A DNA stretch of 64,000 nt from Pycnococcus provasolii (GCA_938743325.2 OW568886.1:1-64000); one strand, 5' to 3'; numbered from the stretch's first letter, positions 54,360-64,000 are shown. Program-made: numbers and translations. The notes: generated by a model from the sequence alone, not told the origin.

Positions 54360-56762
54360 ATGGCGGCGCATCCTCCTCCTCCGTCGACACTCTTACGCCT
54401 CTTTCTGAACTCACACCGGCCTAATGCCGAGTCTTCGCACTCGTACCTTAAGAGAAAACGGGAACCTGGTGATGGTGATGACGAACATGAACCTTCTTCT
54501 GGCGGCTTGTTGCACGGCCAGCACTCTCAGGACACACCAGGGGCACCCTTGCAGGACGCTCTTACCTTGCAAGGGCAACAGGGCCAAGGTGCGCGTAGCT
54601 CGTTTCGCACGTTCGAGGATGCGCGCACGTACGTACGCACGCTCGGTCTGAAGAGCTGGAAGGAGTGGGAGGCGTGGAGCAAGTCTGGCAAGCGACCGCA
54701 CGACATACCGAGCAATCCTAATGTGACGTACGCGTCATCAGGCTGGACATCGCACGGCGACTTCCTCGGGTACGCGGTGGGCAAGGTGGCTGGAACATTT
54801 CGCACGTTCGAGGATGCGCGCACGTATGTGCGCACGCTCGGTCTGAAGAGCGCAAAGGAGTGGGAGGCGTGGAGCAAGTCAGGCGCGCGACCGCACGACA
54901 TTCCGAGCGCTCCTTATGTGACGTACGCGTCATCGGGCTGGACATCGTGCGGCGACTTTCTTGGATACGCGGTTGGCAAGCCGGCTCGGAAAACAAAAGA
55001 GTCGAAGTTTCGTTCGTTCGAGGATGCGCGGGCGTACGTGCACACGCTCGGTCTGAAGAGCCCGGAGGAGTGGCAGGCGTGGAGCAAATCCGGTGCGAGG
55101 CCGCTCGACATACCGAGCAATCCTAATGTGACGTACAAGTCATCCGGCTGGATATCGTACGGCGACTTCTTCGGATACCAGATCGGCAAGGTGGCTCGGA
55201 GTACAAAAGCTTCATCAAAGAATCGCACATTTGAGGATGCGCGCACGTACGTGCATACGCTCGGTCTGAAGAGCGCGGATGAGTGGGAGGCGTGGAGCAA
55301 GGCAGGTGCGCGACCGCACGACATACCGAGCAATCCTTATGTGATGTACAAGTCATCAGGCTGGACGTCTTGGGGCGACTACCTCGGATACGCGATTGGC
55401 AAGCAGGCTAGGAAAGCGAAAGAGACAAAGCTTCGCAGCTTCGAGGATGCGCGCGCGTATGTGCGCACGCTCGGTCTGAAGAGTCAGAAGGAGTGGAGGG
55501 AGTGGAGGATGTCAGGCGCGAGGCCGCACGACATTCCAAGCGCTCCTGATGTGACGTACGCGTCATCAGGCTGGAATTCGTACGGCGACTTCCTTGGCTT
55601 TGCGGAAGGCAAGGTGCCAGGCTCGTTTCGATCGTTCGAGGATGCTCGCGCGTATGTGCGCACGCTCGGCCTCAAGAGCTGGAAGGATTGGCATGCGTGG
55701 AGCAAGTCAGGCGCGCGACCGCACGACATTCCGAGCGCTCCTTATGTGACGTACAAGTCATCCGGCTGGACATCGTTGGGCGACTTCCTCGGGTACGCGG
55801 TGGGCAAGGTGGCTGGAACATTTCGCACGTTCGAGGATGCGCGCACGTACGTACGCACGCTCGGCCTGAAGAGCGCAAAGGAGTGGGAGGCGTGGAGCAA
55901 GTCAGGCGCGCGTCCGCAAGACATACCAAGCACTCCTCAGACGACATACAAGGCATCCGGCTGGACATCGTATGGCGACTTCCTTGGATACGCCGACGGC
56001 CAAGGTGCGCGTGGCCCGTTTCGCAGCTTCGAGGCTGCGCGCGAGTACGTGCGCACGCTCGGTCTGAATAGCCGGCCGGAGTGGAGGGAGTGGAGAAAGT
56101 CAGGTGCGCGGCCGCACGACATTCCGAGCAATCCTCAGACGACGTACAAGTCATCGGGCTGGACGTCTTACGGCGACTTCCTTGGCTTTGCGGAAGGCAA
56201 GGTGGCAGGCTCGTTTCGATCGTTCGAGGATGCGCGCACGTATGTGCGCACGCTCGGTCTCAAGAGCCAGAATGGTTGGCAGGCGTGGAGTAAGTCAGGC
56301 GCGCGACCGCACGACATTCCGGGCAATCCTAACGTGACGTACAAGTCATCGGGCTGGACATCGTTGGGCGACTTTCTCGGATACGATAAGGGCAAGTCGG
56401 CTGTCTCGACGGGAAGTGCTTGCATCGAGCTGATTGCACTTCCGAGGTCGCTCAAAAGGGAACCAGACGACATCACACCGCCACAAATTTCGCAACGCTT
56501 CATCGTTTTTGACACGCCGATGCTTGAGATGAGATATGCCGCCATGTATGTCGCGCAGATGCTTCGAGAGGATGGATCCAAAGGCGTGAACGACGGCGAC
56601 ATTGAGTTGCGCTTGCTCAGCGGCGATGTGGTGTCGCTGACTGAGCAAACGATTCGCGACGTGATTGCACTTTCGGCGAGCGGCACCTCAGCATCAGCAT
56701 CTGCATCTGTTCACTACTCATACCGGAAAGGTAAGGACTCGTGCGCTGTCAAAGAAGAGTAA
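54360..56762 (+). CDS. Nine-repeat protein with INT_rpt-like ('phage-integrase repeat') units
   Basis: 800 residues from ATG 54360. A nuclear-localisation-like KRKREPGDGDDEHE lies near 35. From residue 82 come nine tandem units of 64-71 residues with consensus FRSFEDARTYVRTLGLKS, KEWxAWSKSGARPHDIPS, and TYxSSGWTSYGDFLGY. This pattern matches the Pfam family called phage-integrase repeat unit, seen in expanded proteins of algae and oomycetes and beside some integrases. No integrase catalytic domain is present. The C-terminal 130 residues (QRFIVFDTPMLEMRYAAMY) are unrelated. Repeats 1-2 and 6-7 share an almost identical block, evidence for block duplication. DNA or protein binding is likely; function unknown. 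Confidence 0.8.
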   Translation: MAAHPPPPSTLLRLFLNSHRPNAESSHSYLKRKREPGDGDDEHEPSSGGLLHGQHSQDTPGAPLQDALTLQGQQGQGARSSFRTFEDARTYVRTLGLKSWKEWEAWSKSGKRPHDIPSNPNVTYASSGWTSHGDFLGYAVGKVAGTFRTFEDARTYVRTLGLKSAKEWEAWSKSGARPHDIPSAPYVTYASSGWTSCGDFLGYAVGKPARKTKESKFRSFEDARAYVHTLGLKSPEEWQAWSKSGARPLDIPSNPNVTYKSSGWISYGDFFGYQIGKVARSTKASSKNRTFEDARTYVHTLGLKSADEWEAWSKAGARPHDIPSNPYVMYKSSGWTSWGDYLGYAIGKQARKAKETKLRSFEDARAYVRTLGLKSQKEWREWRMSGARPHDIPSAPDVTYASSGWNSYGDFLGFAEGKVPGSFRSFEDARAYVRTLGLKSWKDWHAWSKSGARPHDIPSAPYVTYKSSGWTSLGDFLGYAVGKVAGTFRTFEDARTYVRTLGLKSAKEWEAWSKSGARPQDIPSTPQTTYKASGWTSYGDFLGYADGQGARGPFRSFEAAREYVRTLGLNSRPEWREWRKSGARPHDIPSNPQTTYKSSGWTSYGDFLGFAEGKVAGSFRSFEDARTYVRTLGLKSQNGWQAWSKSGARPHDIPGNPNVTYKSSGWTSLGDFLGYDKGKSAVSTGSACIELIALPRSLKREPDDITPPQISQRFIVFDTPMLEMRYAAMYVAQMLREDGSKGVNDGDIELRLLSGDVVSLTEQTIRDVIALSASGTSASASASVHYSYRKGKDSCAVKEE

Positions 56763-57218
56763 GCCAACAGATGTAAGTGTAACCTCAAAACTACTGTACA
56801 AGTCAGTCACTGAAAAGTGTGTTGAAAGTTGAACATGTAAGTTACAACTACAACAGCCTTATCGTAGGTGGGTGGGAGAGCCCATGATGATGCAGTCCCC
56901 TAAAATAAGCTTAGGGTATAGGGGTTAGGATAGGGGTTAGGGTTAGGGTTACGGTTCTCTTTGCTGCCGCGTTCGTCATCCGCCATTCTCATCATTTCTT
57001 GGATCTAAGTCTGGCAAGGTGGAAGAAACAGACCCGTTCGCGCGAAGTCCCTCCGAATCTCCCTGCTCGCCTTACGCGCGTTGAAGTGAAGTGAAGTGTT
57101 GGCGTCAAGTGCTGCGTCACTTCAGTCAAGGAAGGGGCCCGCCTTTTTTTAAGGCATTTTGTCTTTCTTCTTCTTGGCCTCTTTGAGCGCTCTCTGCGTT
57201 TGATCTGGCGTCTCTCCC
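56763..57218. promoter_or_regulatory. Intergenic with telomere-like tract before the O-FucT-like gene
   Basis: TTAGGGTATAGGGGTTAGG-like units at 56911-56951 on the plus strand, about 270 bases upstream of the ATG. A GAAGTGAAGTGAAGTG repeat lies at 57082-57097. No gene is seen. Confidence 0.5.
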
Positions 57219-58748
57219 ATGGCGTTCTTTCATGTACATCTCTCCTCATCTTTCGTATTGTCTCTGGTCCTGCTGCTTTCGTCCGACCTCTATGGGCCTT
57301 CTCATTCGTTGGTAGCCGTTGCGATGCCTGTCGTGTCGTCCGGCGCCTTGGTGGACGAGATTGACGCGCAGGTGGCTGCCCACCCCGCCAACTTACCGGA
57401 GAACTCGAACAAGTTCTACGAAGACTCCGCCGTGCCACGAGGGTGTCCCACGGACAGGTTCGTACTGCAAGGGCCGAGGCCGTACACGGGAGGCTTCAAC
57501 AACATGCTCATGAGCTTCCAGGGATCGCTCCTGCTGGCACGAGCGACGAACAGAACGTACGTCGTACCCGCGGGAAGAAACGACAGGTACAACCAGAAAC
57601 AGGGAGAGTTCAGGTTCAAGGATGTCGTCGACCTCGAGGAAATGAAGCGCGTCTGGCCGTGCTTCGTCGACTCCAACAAACCGTGGGGTGTGGCTGCGCA
57701 GACCGCATACGTGGACCAGCCCCATGCCGCGGCAGCGGCTCGAGGCGCACGGAGAGGTCGGCGCGGCCTGCTCGTCGCAAACGCCACACTAGGTCTCGAT
57801 TGGCCGTTGTCGTCGTCGTCGTCGTCGTCGTCGTGGTTCAGACGACGACACCGTCAGCTGCAGGCAGCCTCGAAGACGTACACGGGAACGGGCGTGTATG
57901 CCGCGAAGAACGACTATCGGCCCAAGCCTGGCACGATCGCGACGTCGGCGCCAATCCGGTACAGCGGCGGACCCATGCCCGGCGTGACGATCGACTTGCT
58001 GAAGACGTACTTCAACGGCGACGACATCAGGCAAGCGCACATCGCACAGGTGGGAGGAAGCGCGTGGAGCGGCATCATGACGTTCTGCCCAACCACCGTC
58101 GAGGACGAGCAGTTCTGGAGGCACGTCAAGCCGAGCAAGCTCATCGCGGACGAGGTGGCTGCGTTCCAGAAGGCAAAGGGGCTCGTGCCCGGCGAGTACG
58201 TCGCCGTGCACACGAGGTGGCTCGAGGGCAAGTGTCCAGGCCGCGCGAAGAACTACTACGTCAAGGGCGTCGCGAAGCAGCTTGCCGCGATGTGCAACAA
58301 CAACATCAAGTTGACGGCGTCGATCGCCAAGGCGAAGGGTCTGACTGGCGCGAAGATCTTCCTAGCAAGCGACAGACAGCGGCTGGACAACGACAAGACG
58401 TTCCACGGCGCGGGCGCGATTTCGTACGACAAAGGGAACAACAAGGACCGGTACTACGGCGCTGGGACGCAGTTCGTCAAGGGCTACGCGGGCAAGGTTG
58501 TGTTCGAGCCGCTCGTTGACATGTTCACGCTCGTCGACGCGAAGCTGTTCGTCGGAAACATGATCTCGACGTTCAGCACGAACACCGCGAGCCTTCGCGC
58601 GGCGCTCGGACGCGAGAGCGTGCTTGCGTGGCCCGAGCCGAAAACCACAAAAACCTTCTGGGAGTGCGAGCGCGCGCACTTCTGGTGCGGGCCAGAGCTC
58701 AAGGAGTGGAGCTCCGCGGGGCACACGAAGAGGCACGGCTCGTGCTAG
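57219..58748 (+). CDS. GDP-fucose protein O-fucosyltransferase-like secretory protein
   Basis: 509 residues. Signal peptide (VLSLVLLLSSDLYGPSHSLV within residues 1-35). The core has YTGGFNNMLMSFQGSLLLA, the R/GGxxN opening of O-FucT folds, then a Ser run at about 197-205, YVAVHTRWLEGKC (the HxRxE-like sugar-nucleotide motif, here HTRWLE), IFLASDRQRLD, and FVGNMISTFSTNTASLR, the conserved SxFS region. Several cysteines suggest a lumenal enzyme. It probably transfers fucose or a related sugar in ER/Golgi; the acceptor is not predictable. No retention signal is visible and the protein ends HTKRHGSC. Confidence 0.75.
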   Translation: MAFFHVHLSSSFVLSLVLLLSSDLYGPSHSLVAVAMPVVSSGALVDEIDAQVAAHPANLPENSNKFYEDSAVPRGCPTDRFVLQGPRPYTGGFNNMLMSFQGSLLLARATNRTYVVPAGRNDRYNQKQGEFRFKDVVDLEEMKRVWPCFVDSNKPWGVAAQTAYVDQPHAAAAARGARRGRRGLLVANATLGLDWPLSSSSSSSSWFRRRHRQLQAASKTYTGTGVYAAKNDYRPKPGTIATSAPIRYSGGPMPGVTIDLLKTYFNGDDIRQAHIAQVGGSAWSGIMTFCPTTVEDEQFWRHVKPSKLIADEVAAFQKAKGLVPGEYVAVHTRWLEGKCPGRAKNYYVKGVAKQLAAMCNNNIKLTASIAKAKGLTGAKIFLASDRQRLDNDKTFHGAGAISYDKGNNKDRYYGAGTQFVKGYAGKVVFEPLVDMFTLVDAKLFVGNMISTFSTNTASLRAALGRESVLAWPEPKTTKTFWECERAHFWCGPELKEWSSAGHTKRHGSC

Positions 58749-58954
58749 CGGCACGGCGAAAGAAAAAACGACCACGTGTTACGAATACCTTGTTTTTAAC
58801 CAAACCTGTGGCGGCGGCGACGCGACGGTGAAGTCGTACAGCCCCGTGCATGGGGTTAGCGAGCCCAATAAACCTTTTAGCGTCACGGAAAAACAAAACT
58901 ATCCATACGGGTAGGTACGTTACTTAACTAACTATATTTTCATTCTCGCCACGC

Positions 58955-61900
58955 TCATAGCGCAACCTCGTCGAACTCGTCTCCAGGCGGCGGTGGCGGC
59001 GGTGGCGACGGATCAACAGCACTAGCAACAGGAGCAGCAGGCGGCGGCGGTGGCGCGGTCGTTGGCGCCTCTGTACCGCTGGCGTCGGCGCTGGCTTCGG
59101 TCTCCGCTGCCTGCGGTACTGGCGCCATGAATCCGCCTGCCGGCGGTACTGGCGCCATGAATCCGCCAGCGGGCGGTACTGGTGCCATGAACCCGCCAGC
59201 GGGTGGTGCTGGCGCCATGAACCCGCCACCCGGCGCCGGCGGAGCGAATCCACCACCACCTGCCGGCGCCGGCGGAGCGAATCCACCACCACCTGCTGGC
59301 GCCGGCGGAGCGAATCCACCACCACCTGCTGGCGCCGGCGGCGCGAATCCTCCTCCTCCTCCTCCTCCTCCTCCTCCTCCTCCTCCGCCTCCGCCACCAC
59401 CCATCGTATCCACATATCTCGACCGCGCCCCTCTCGAACGGCGCGCGGCAAATGTGGCTGCTATCGGAGGAGCCGCTGCCGGCGCACCGCCAGATGGTGG
59501 TACTGCTGCCGGTGCCCCGGGGACGGCCAGTCCAGGTGGTGGCGCTGCTGCTGTTGGTGCCCCGGGGGTGGCCAGTCCGAGTGCAGCGGTCGTCGGAGGT
59601 GGCGGCGGAGGCTCTTCATCCGGCTCGTCTTCCTTGCCCTCCTCTACCCAGCGCTTCCTGACGGGATCGTAGTAAAACTTGTTGTCGTTGAGGCCAAGTT
59701 TCGCCTTGTTTTTTGTCGTACCAAGGAACGAACCGAGTCGACCGAGTGCCTTGCTCATGAGATCGGAGCCGCTCGAATTTCCCTTGCTGCCACGACCACC
59801 GCCAAGGCTTGCATCCTTCCCTTCCGACTTTGTCGCGTCTGGTGACGACGACGACGTAGGCGCCGGAGCCGGCGCAGGTGATGGGGAAGGGGCGTGCACC
59901 TGCTCAGGTACCATCTGCTGCTGGTGCTGGTGCTGGTGCTGGTGCTGCTGCGAAGCCGCATATGCCTGCGCCTGCGCTTGTTCATGCATGCTAACGCTTG
60001 GCGACCCGTCCTCAAATGTTGCACCTCCCATGAGCAGGCCTACCGCCGACTCCATGTATCCTCGAACGTTCACTTTGGGGAGCGCTGACGCCGCCACTCC
60101 TGCTTGAGCTTGATTCGACCCTCCCGAAGCATGCGCATGGGCATCAACGCCATGTAGCGCCTGTGGCCCAAGAGCATCGCTCGCGGTCTTCTTCACAGAC
60201 GCAAAAGCCGGAGTGTCACCCACATGGTGCACGATTCGAATCAACGACTGCTCGCAGAGGTAGCCGAGCATGCGCAGTGGTTCAGGCAACTGCTTTTGCA
60301 CGGGATGTGGTGCCCAGAGCTCTGTTAGCCAAGACTGTGTCGTCTCAAGGCGCTTGAGAAGTGCAAGAACATCCGCCAGCTGTGCTGACGCGGCATCAAG
60401 AGCTCCAAGGTCCGCGAGGCGTAGCGCGTGAAGGGCACGATATGGCTGCAAGTCCCACGATGGCGGTGGAGTGACATCGGAGGTGGCTTCCACCTTCGCG
60501 CGACCTCTCAGCCAGTCGCCCCAGCCGCTCGTTTTGGCACCACTTGCCTTTGCCGCGTCCGCTGACGTCGTCCTGCCATCCTTACCCGTTCTCGCACGCA
60601 ACGTGGCAAGCACGAGCGAAAGTTCGATTGCCTCATCTGGTATGACGTTGCGCGAAATGGCTCCCACAAGTGCACGGCAATCAGCCATCGGCGCGTCCGA
60701 AAGCACGAAGCAGACGTGAGCAACGTGAACAGCATCTGCCACGCCGTTGTCGGCAGCCTTCCAGGCTGCTTCGCCCATGGAGCGAATAGCGCGTGCAAAG
60801 GCGCCTCGGCTCTCGGCGGGGGTCGTGATTAGATTCTGGAAGAGTGCCGCGAGGCTGTGCCGCCAACCCTCGGCGTCGAAGGTTGCAACCGCCGCCGCAT
60901 CTCCGAGCCCCGCCCGGCAGACTGCCGTGAGCGAGGGAAGAGACACCGCGGCAGCTTTTGCGGCATCCGTGAGTACAAGGTCCAGAGTTTCCGCAGCTCG
61001 GCCCACGTCACCCGCCGCTTCCATTGTCTGGGCGAGTAACAACGCGGGTCCCCACTGCCGAGCATGTATGAGCCACTGCAGAGCATCGGCGCGCGATCCG
61101 GCCCGCAGGTATGAATCTGCGTAGCGCAACGGCTCGGCGGATGACGGCGGTGGCGGTGCCAACTCTGTGGTGGTTGCAGTAGCGGTAGCAGTAGCGGTGG
61201 TGGAAATGGTAGTGGCGGTGGTGGCGGCGGCGGTGGCGGCACCGGTGGCGGTGGCATCTTGTAGTGTGGTAGCAGCCGGAATACTGGACAGGCTGAGTGA
61301 CGATTCACTCTTTGCGAGCGTTGTAGCATCACTGACATCATCGGCGGCGATCAATTCGTCGAGTGCTGATGTTTCGTCTCCACCACCGTCTGTGGCGGTA
61401 GCTACAGCATCGCCGCCATCCGCCGCGACAAGCTCGTCGATGGCGGAGGCGGCATCATGGTCACCAGAAGAGTCTGCAGTTGGTTCATCCGATTCCTCCC
61501 GTTCTAGCGAAGTCTCCGGCTCGAGCTTGGCGGGGGGCTCAGATTCAGCTGGCGATGTGGCCTGAGGAGGAGGTTGATCAGTAGTATCCTGCACTGCCTC
61601 GTGCGCGGTATTTTTCTCAGCTGACGCAATCGGAGTATCTTTGCTATCCCTCTGCGGTGACGACGACGACGCATCCTCCTTGCCGTCTTTGGATGACGTC
61701 GGTGACACCTCTGCAGCAACACCTGTCTGCACACTTTCGACGGGTGGCGGCGTTTCGAGGGGAGGTGCACCCTCCAGGATAGCTGCCGCGATTGCCTCCG
61801 CGATTGGCCCTTCGTTCGGCTTACCATCCGGCGCATTCCAGAGGATTCGCATCACCTGTAAAAGTGTTCTTCGTGCACCAACGGCACGAGTCGCCTTTGC

Positions 61901-63724
61901 GTCCAGATAGTTGGTGACTGCGGTGGATGATGTACCGCCGACACCAACGGTATCGCCGCAGCCACCTAAGCGCTCATAGCTCGGGTAAGATGTGAGCGTA
62001 TCGTGCATCTCCCATCTCCACGGCGCTGCAGATCCACTCGTACCTAGCACGCTGGCAAGCGTGCGCACCGTCCCTGCGCGCCCGGAAACCACCGCAAGGC
62101 CACCTCCCATGCGAAATGATACACACGTAACTGGTGGTCGTCCGTCGGGTGAATGTACCCCGGCAATTGCCGTGGAGCTGGAATCCTGTTGCGGTTGCCA
62201 GATGGAAGGCTGCTGAGGTTGCCAAGTGGATGCCGCAGGTGCGGCATTCGGCGGTTGCCAAACCTTAGGTTGTAGCTGCTGCGACTGTTCAGGAGGAGTT
62301 GGTTGCCAAACCTGTGGCTGCATTTGCGATTGTTCAGGAAGAGGTTGTTGTTGTTGTTGTTGTTGCTGCTGCTGTTGTTGCTGCTGCTGCTGCTGCTGTG
62401 CCGGTGGAGGTTGCCAAACCTGTGCAGGTGGCGGTGCCTCGGCTGGCTGCCAGACCTGTGGCCGCGGCGGCGGCTGGTGCTGTTGTGGTGGCGATGGTTG
62501 TGCCGATAGGTGTGGCGATGGGTGTGGCGATGGTTGTGTCTGCTCAGACTGCTGCTGCTGCTGCTGTGGCGGCGGAGGCTGCCAGACCTGTGCAGTTGGC
62601 TGCTGAGATACCGCGGGTGGCTGCCAAACCTGTGCAGTTGGCTGCTGCTGTTGTGGCTGCATTTGCTCAGGCTGCTGCTGCTGCTGCTGTTGCTGTACCG
62701 GCGGAGGCTGCCATACTTGTGCGGGTGGTGACGTTTCCGCTGGCTGCCAAACATGTGCAGGTGGCTGCTGCTGCTGCTGCTCCTGTGGTGGTGGTGGTGG
62801 ATGTGCCTGTTCGGAATGCTGCTGTGCTGGTGGTTGCTGCCACATCTGTGACTGCTGTGAAGTGGATGATTCTGGAGGTTGCCACATTTTGGCAACTGGT
62901 GGTGAGTGCGTAGGTGCCGGCGGTGGCGGTGTGAACATGCGCGGCGCCTCTGCGACTGGATTCGAGACAGGTGCCGGCGCGGGTACCTGCGGCTGTTGTG
63001 CCGGAACCGGCCCTGGCAAACCCACGGGCGGAGGAGGAGTTGCCGCCGCCGTCGTCCCGAAGAAGCTCGTCGTTGCCGCGGTGCTCGTTGGCACGAACAG
63101 CGTGTTAGACGACGCGGCGGTCTTTGGCGCCGTAGAGGCAACGGTGGAAACCTTGTACGTCTGCGGCGCGTTGGCGTGATTCTGATCTGCGGGCAACTGT
63201 GGAACGAAAAAACCCGCAGGCACCACCTTCTGCTGACTCTGCACCTGTGGTTGCTGCACAGGTGCTAATGTTGGCGTCGGCTGAGTAGGCACGGCGGGTG
63301 CAGCAGAAGCTGGGGTGGGAAACGCCTGCTGCGCCGCCGAGATCGGCTGCTGCCAAGGTTGCGACGACAGTGGTTGCATGTATGCCTGCGCATGGCTCGT
63401 CGTCGACCCGTCCCCCCAGAAGTTTGCATACGGGTCTTGGGACGCACCGTTTTCCCAGCTTGGGAGCGGCGCAGGGTCAGCGATGTGCGCCATGGCAGCG
63501 GCGGATGGCACAGCCGGTGGCGGCATCGCCGGCAAGGCTGGCAAGGCTGGCATCGTCTGCTCTCCCGTGAAGAAGGAGACGTCTGACGACGCACCTGCGA
63601 ATATGTCCGGCGCGTCTCCGAACGGAATGGCAGCCCTGGGCGAGGCGGCGAACGGAATCGGCGCAGGAGGGACGGCACTGCCCGGATCCACGTCGTCGCC
63701 TGCGTCAGCGTCGTCCGCGGCCAT
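58955..63724 (-). CDS. SEC16: COPII coat scaffold Sec16
   Basis: 1589 residues. The first 525 are Pro/Gln-rich and disordered with about fifteen VWQPP-type repeats and a poly-Gln run. The central conserved domain starts near 535 (PPVTCVSFRMGGGLAVVSG). An acidic Ser/Thr region (660-850) precedes the ACE1/Sec23-binding helical region (about 865-1150): YADSYLRAGSRADALQWLIH, GPALLLAQTMEAAGD, and LQPYRALHALRLADLG. The C-terminal conserved motif AKLGLNDNKFYYDPVRKRW lies near 1350, followed by tandem Gly/Pro repeats (GGGFAPPAPA and PPAGGFMAPV units). Sec16 organises ER exit sites by binding Sec13, Sec23 and Sec31. The whole family layout is present. Confidence 0.9.
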   Translation of the reverse strand: MAADDADAGDDVDPGSAVPPAPIPFAASPRAAIPFGDAPDIFAGASSDVSFFTGEQTMPALPALPAMPPPAVPSAAAMAHIADPAPLPSWENGASQDPYANFWGDGSTTSHAQAYMQPLSSQPWQQPISAAQQAFPTPASAAPAVPTQPTPTLAPVQQPQVQSQQKVVPAGFFVPQLPADQNHANAPQTYKVSTVASTAPKTAASSNTLFVPTSTAATTSFFGTTAAATPPPPVGLPGPVPAQQPQVPAPAPVSNPVAEAPRMFTPPPPAPTHSPPVAKMWQPPESSTSQQSQMWQQPPAQQHSEQAHPPPPPQEQQQQQPPAHVWQPAETSPPAQVWQPPPVQQQQQQQQPEQMQPQQQQPTAQVWQPPAVSQQPTAQVWQPPPPQQQQQQSEQTQPSPHPSPHLSAQPSPPQQHQPPPRPQVWQPAEAPPPAQVWQPPPAQQQQQQQQQQQQQQQQQQPLPEQSQMQPQVWQPTPPEQSQQLQPKVWQPPNAAPAASTWQPQQPSIWQPQQDSSSTAIAGVHSPDGRPPVTCVSFRMGGGLAVVSGRAGTVRTLASVLGTSGSAAPWRWEMHDTLTSYPSYERLGGCGDTVGVGGTSSTAVTNYLDAKATRAVGARRTLLQVMRILWNAPDGKPNEGPIAEAIAAAILEGAPPLETPPPVESVQTGVAAEVSPTSSKDGKEDASSSSPQRDSKDTPIASAEKNTAHEAVQDTTDQPPPQATSPAESEPPAKLEPETSLEREESDEPTADSSGDHDAASAIDELVAADGGDAVATATDGGGDETSALDELIAADDVSDATTLAKSESSLSLSSIPAATTLQDATATGAATAAATTATTISTTATATATATTTELAPPPPSSAEPLRYADSYLRAGSRADALQWLIHARQWGPALLLAQTMEAAGDVGRAAETLDLVLTDAAKAAAVSLPSLTAVCRAGLGDAAAVATFDAEGWRHSLAALFQNLITTPAESRGAFARAIRSMGEAAWKAADNGVADAVHVAHVCFVLSDAPMADCRALVGAISRNVIPDEAIELSLVLATLRARTGKDGRTTSADAAKASGAKTSGWGDWLRGRAKVEATSDVTPPPSWDLQPYRALHALRLADLGALDAASAQLADVLALLKRLETTQSWLTELWAPHPVQKQLPEPLRMLGYLCEQSLIRIVHHVGDTPAFASVKKTASDALGPQALHGVDAHAHASGGSNQAQAGVAASALPKVNVRGYMESAVGLLMGGATFEDGSPSVSMHEQAQAQAYAASQQHQHQHQHQQQMVPEQVHAPSPSPAPAPAPTSSSSPDATKSEGKDASLGGGRGSKGNSSGSDLMSKALGRLGSFLGTTKNKAKLGLNDNKFYYDPVRKRWVEEGKEDEPDEEPPPPPPTTAALGLATPGAPTAAAPPPGLAVPGAPAAVPPSGGAPAAAPPIAATFAARRSRGARSRYVDTMGGGGGGGGGGGGGGGGGGFAPPAPAGGGGFAPPAPAGGGGFAPPAPAGGGGFAPPAPGGGFMAPAPPAGGFMAPVPPAGGFMAPVPPAGGFMAPVPQAAETEASADASGTEAPTTAPPPPPAAPVASAVDPSPPPPPPPGDEFDEVAL

Positions 63725-64000
63725 GGCGAACCACCAACCACCACCGCGCCCGCGGAGAGAAGGAGGAAAAAAATGAACAAAAAAAAACGGAACCAGGAAT
63801 TATTAGGGGTTAGCAGATCACATGTCCATTTGGGGGTTTGGTGAAGTCCGACGGTACCGGTACAAGGACGGGTACGTATGGCGTCCGGAGTTGGATGATG
63901 TGACTGTCACATGCATGTATCCTATCGGCGTTGTATTCGGCATTTTGATTTGATTTCGACACGTCCTTGTTAAGAACGCTATAAGCGTGTGTGCGTGTGC
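63725..64000. promoter_or_regulatory. Sec16 upstream region
   Basis: Contains one ATTAGGGGTTAGC telomere-like site at 63803, about 80 bases upstream of the Sec16 ATG. The rest shows no gene within the window. Confidence 0.4.

Noticed and set aside
62044-63141. Long alternative frames within the Gln/Pro-rich part of Sec16
   Set aside because: They come from CAG/CTG and CCA repeats; products are homopolymeric. The Sec16 frame carries all conserved domains.
1-64000. CRISPR arrays, prophage, bacterial operons or rRNA genes
   Set aside because: None seen. Telomeres, introns, transit peptides, Sec16 and MYST genes show a eukaryotic nuclear chromosome.

Overview
This is the end of a eukaryotic nuclear chromosome. 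Bases 1-298 are telomere repeats (CCCTAA type, TTAGGG on the other strand), and they pass into degenerate variants and a subtelomere holding a broken Ty1/copia-type fossil. The rest is a compact, GC-rich, almost intron-free gene region with about 28 protein genes on both strands, often in divergent pairs. Chloroplast-type malate dehydrogenase with a transit peptide, plant-type glyoxylate reductase (GLYR1), a double-ACT protein, an XEG113-like GT77 arabinosyltransferase, a UBC32/33/34-type E2 and a selenocysteine glutathione peroxidase together point to a small green alga of the prasinophyte grade. I infer this from gene families and cannot name the species.

Layout: 1-2137 telomere and subtelomere; 2300-2935 a small intron-containing mitochondrial gene; 3638-13440 a GT-C glycosyltransferase, an RPxTA-motif protein, malate dehydrogenase, a Pro/Tyr-tailed membrane protein and a CAAX-protease-like/EF-hand fusion; 13526-28553 a rearranged region with a YqaJ nuclease, an FSP1-like oxidoreductase with a helical N-terminus, a GST and a SNF2 ATPase; 28655-36014 SDHAF2, a 7-blade RCC1/BLIP-II-like propeller, GLYR1, Sec-GPx, MYST acetyltransferase and URM1; 36445-48517 an ankyrin-DEDDy exonuclease, a cytochrome b5-hemerythrin fusion, a secreted GPI-type protein, a GT77 enzyme and an ACT protein; 49836-63724 a small membrane protein, a NUDT22-like Nudix enzyme, a tail-anchored E2, a plastid-type protein, a nine-repeat INT_rpt protein, an O-fucosyltransferase-like protein and Sec16.

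The most striking structure lies at 14.6-25.3 kb. Two different blocks are each present twice, in inverted orientation, around a 7.6-kb core. Each block carries one intact gene end and one truncated gene end. The pattern is what a recent inversion with staggered breaks would leave. Both duplicated blocks contain a tRNA-like gene whose 3' half lies upstream of its 5' half (a permuted tRNA); one has a clear Tyr (GTA) anticodon loop.

Short telomere-like tracts recur in intergenic regions, mostly just upstream of start codons, and several divergent promoters carry mirrored poly-G/poly-C runs. These look like a promoter architecture, not random relics. The genes are mostly unlinked housekeeping functions (secretory pathway: Sec16, the E2, GT77, O-FucT; mitochondria: SDHAF2, COX7C-like; redox: GPx, GST, FSP1-like, GLYR1), so no operon-like pathway is suggested.
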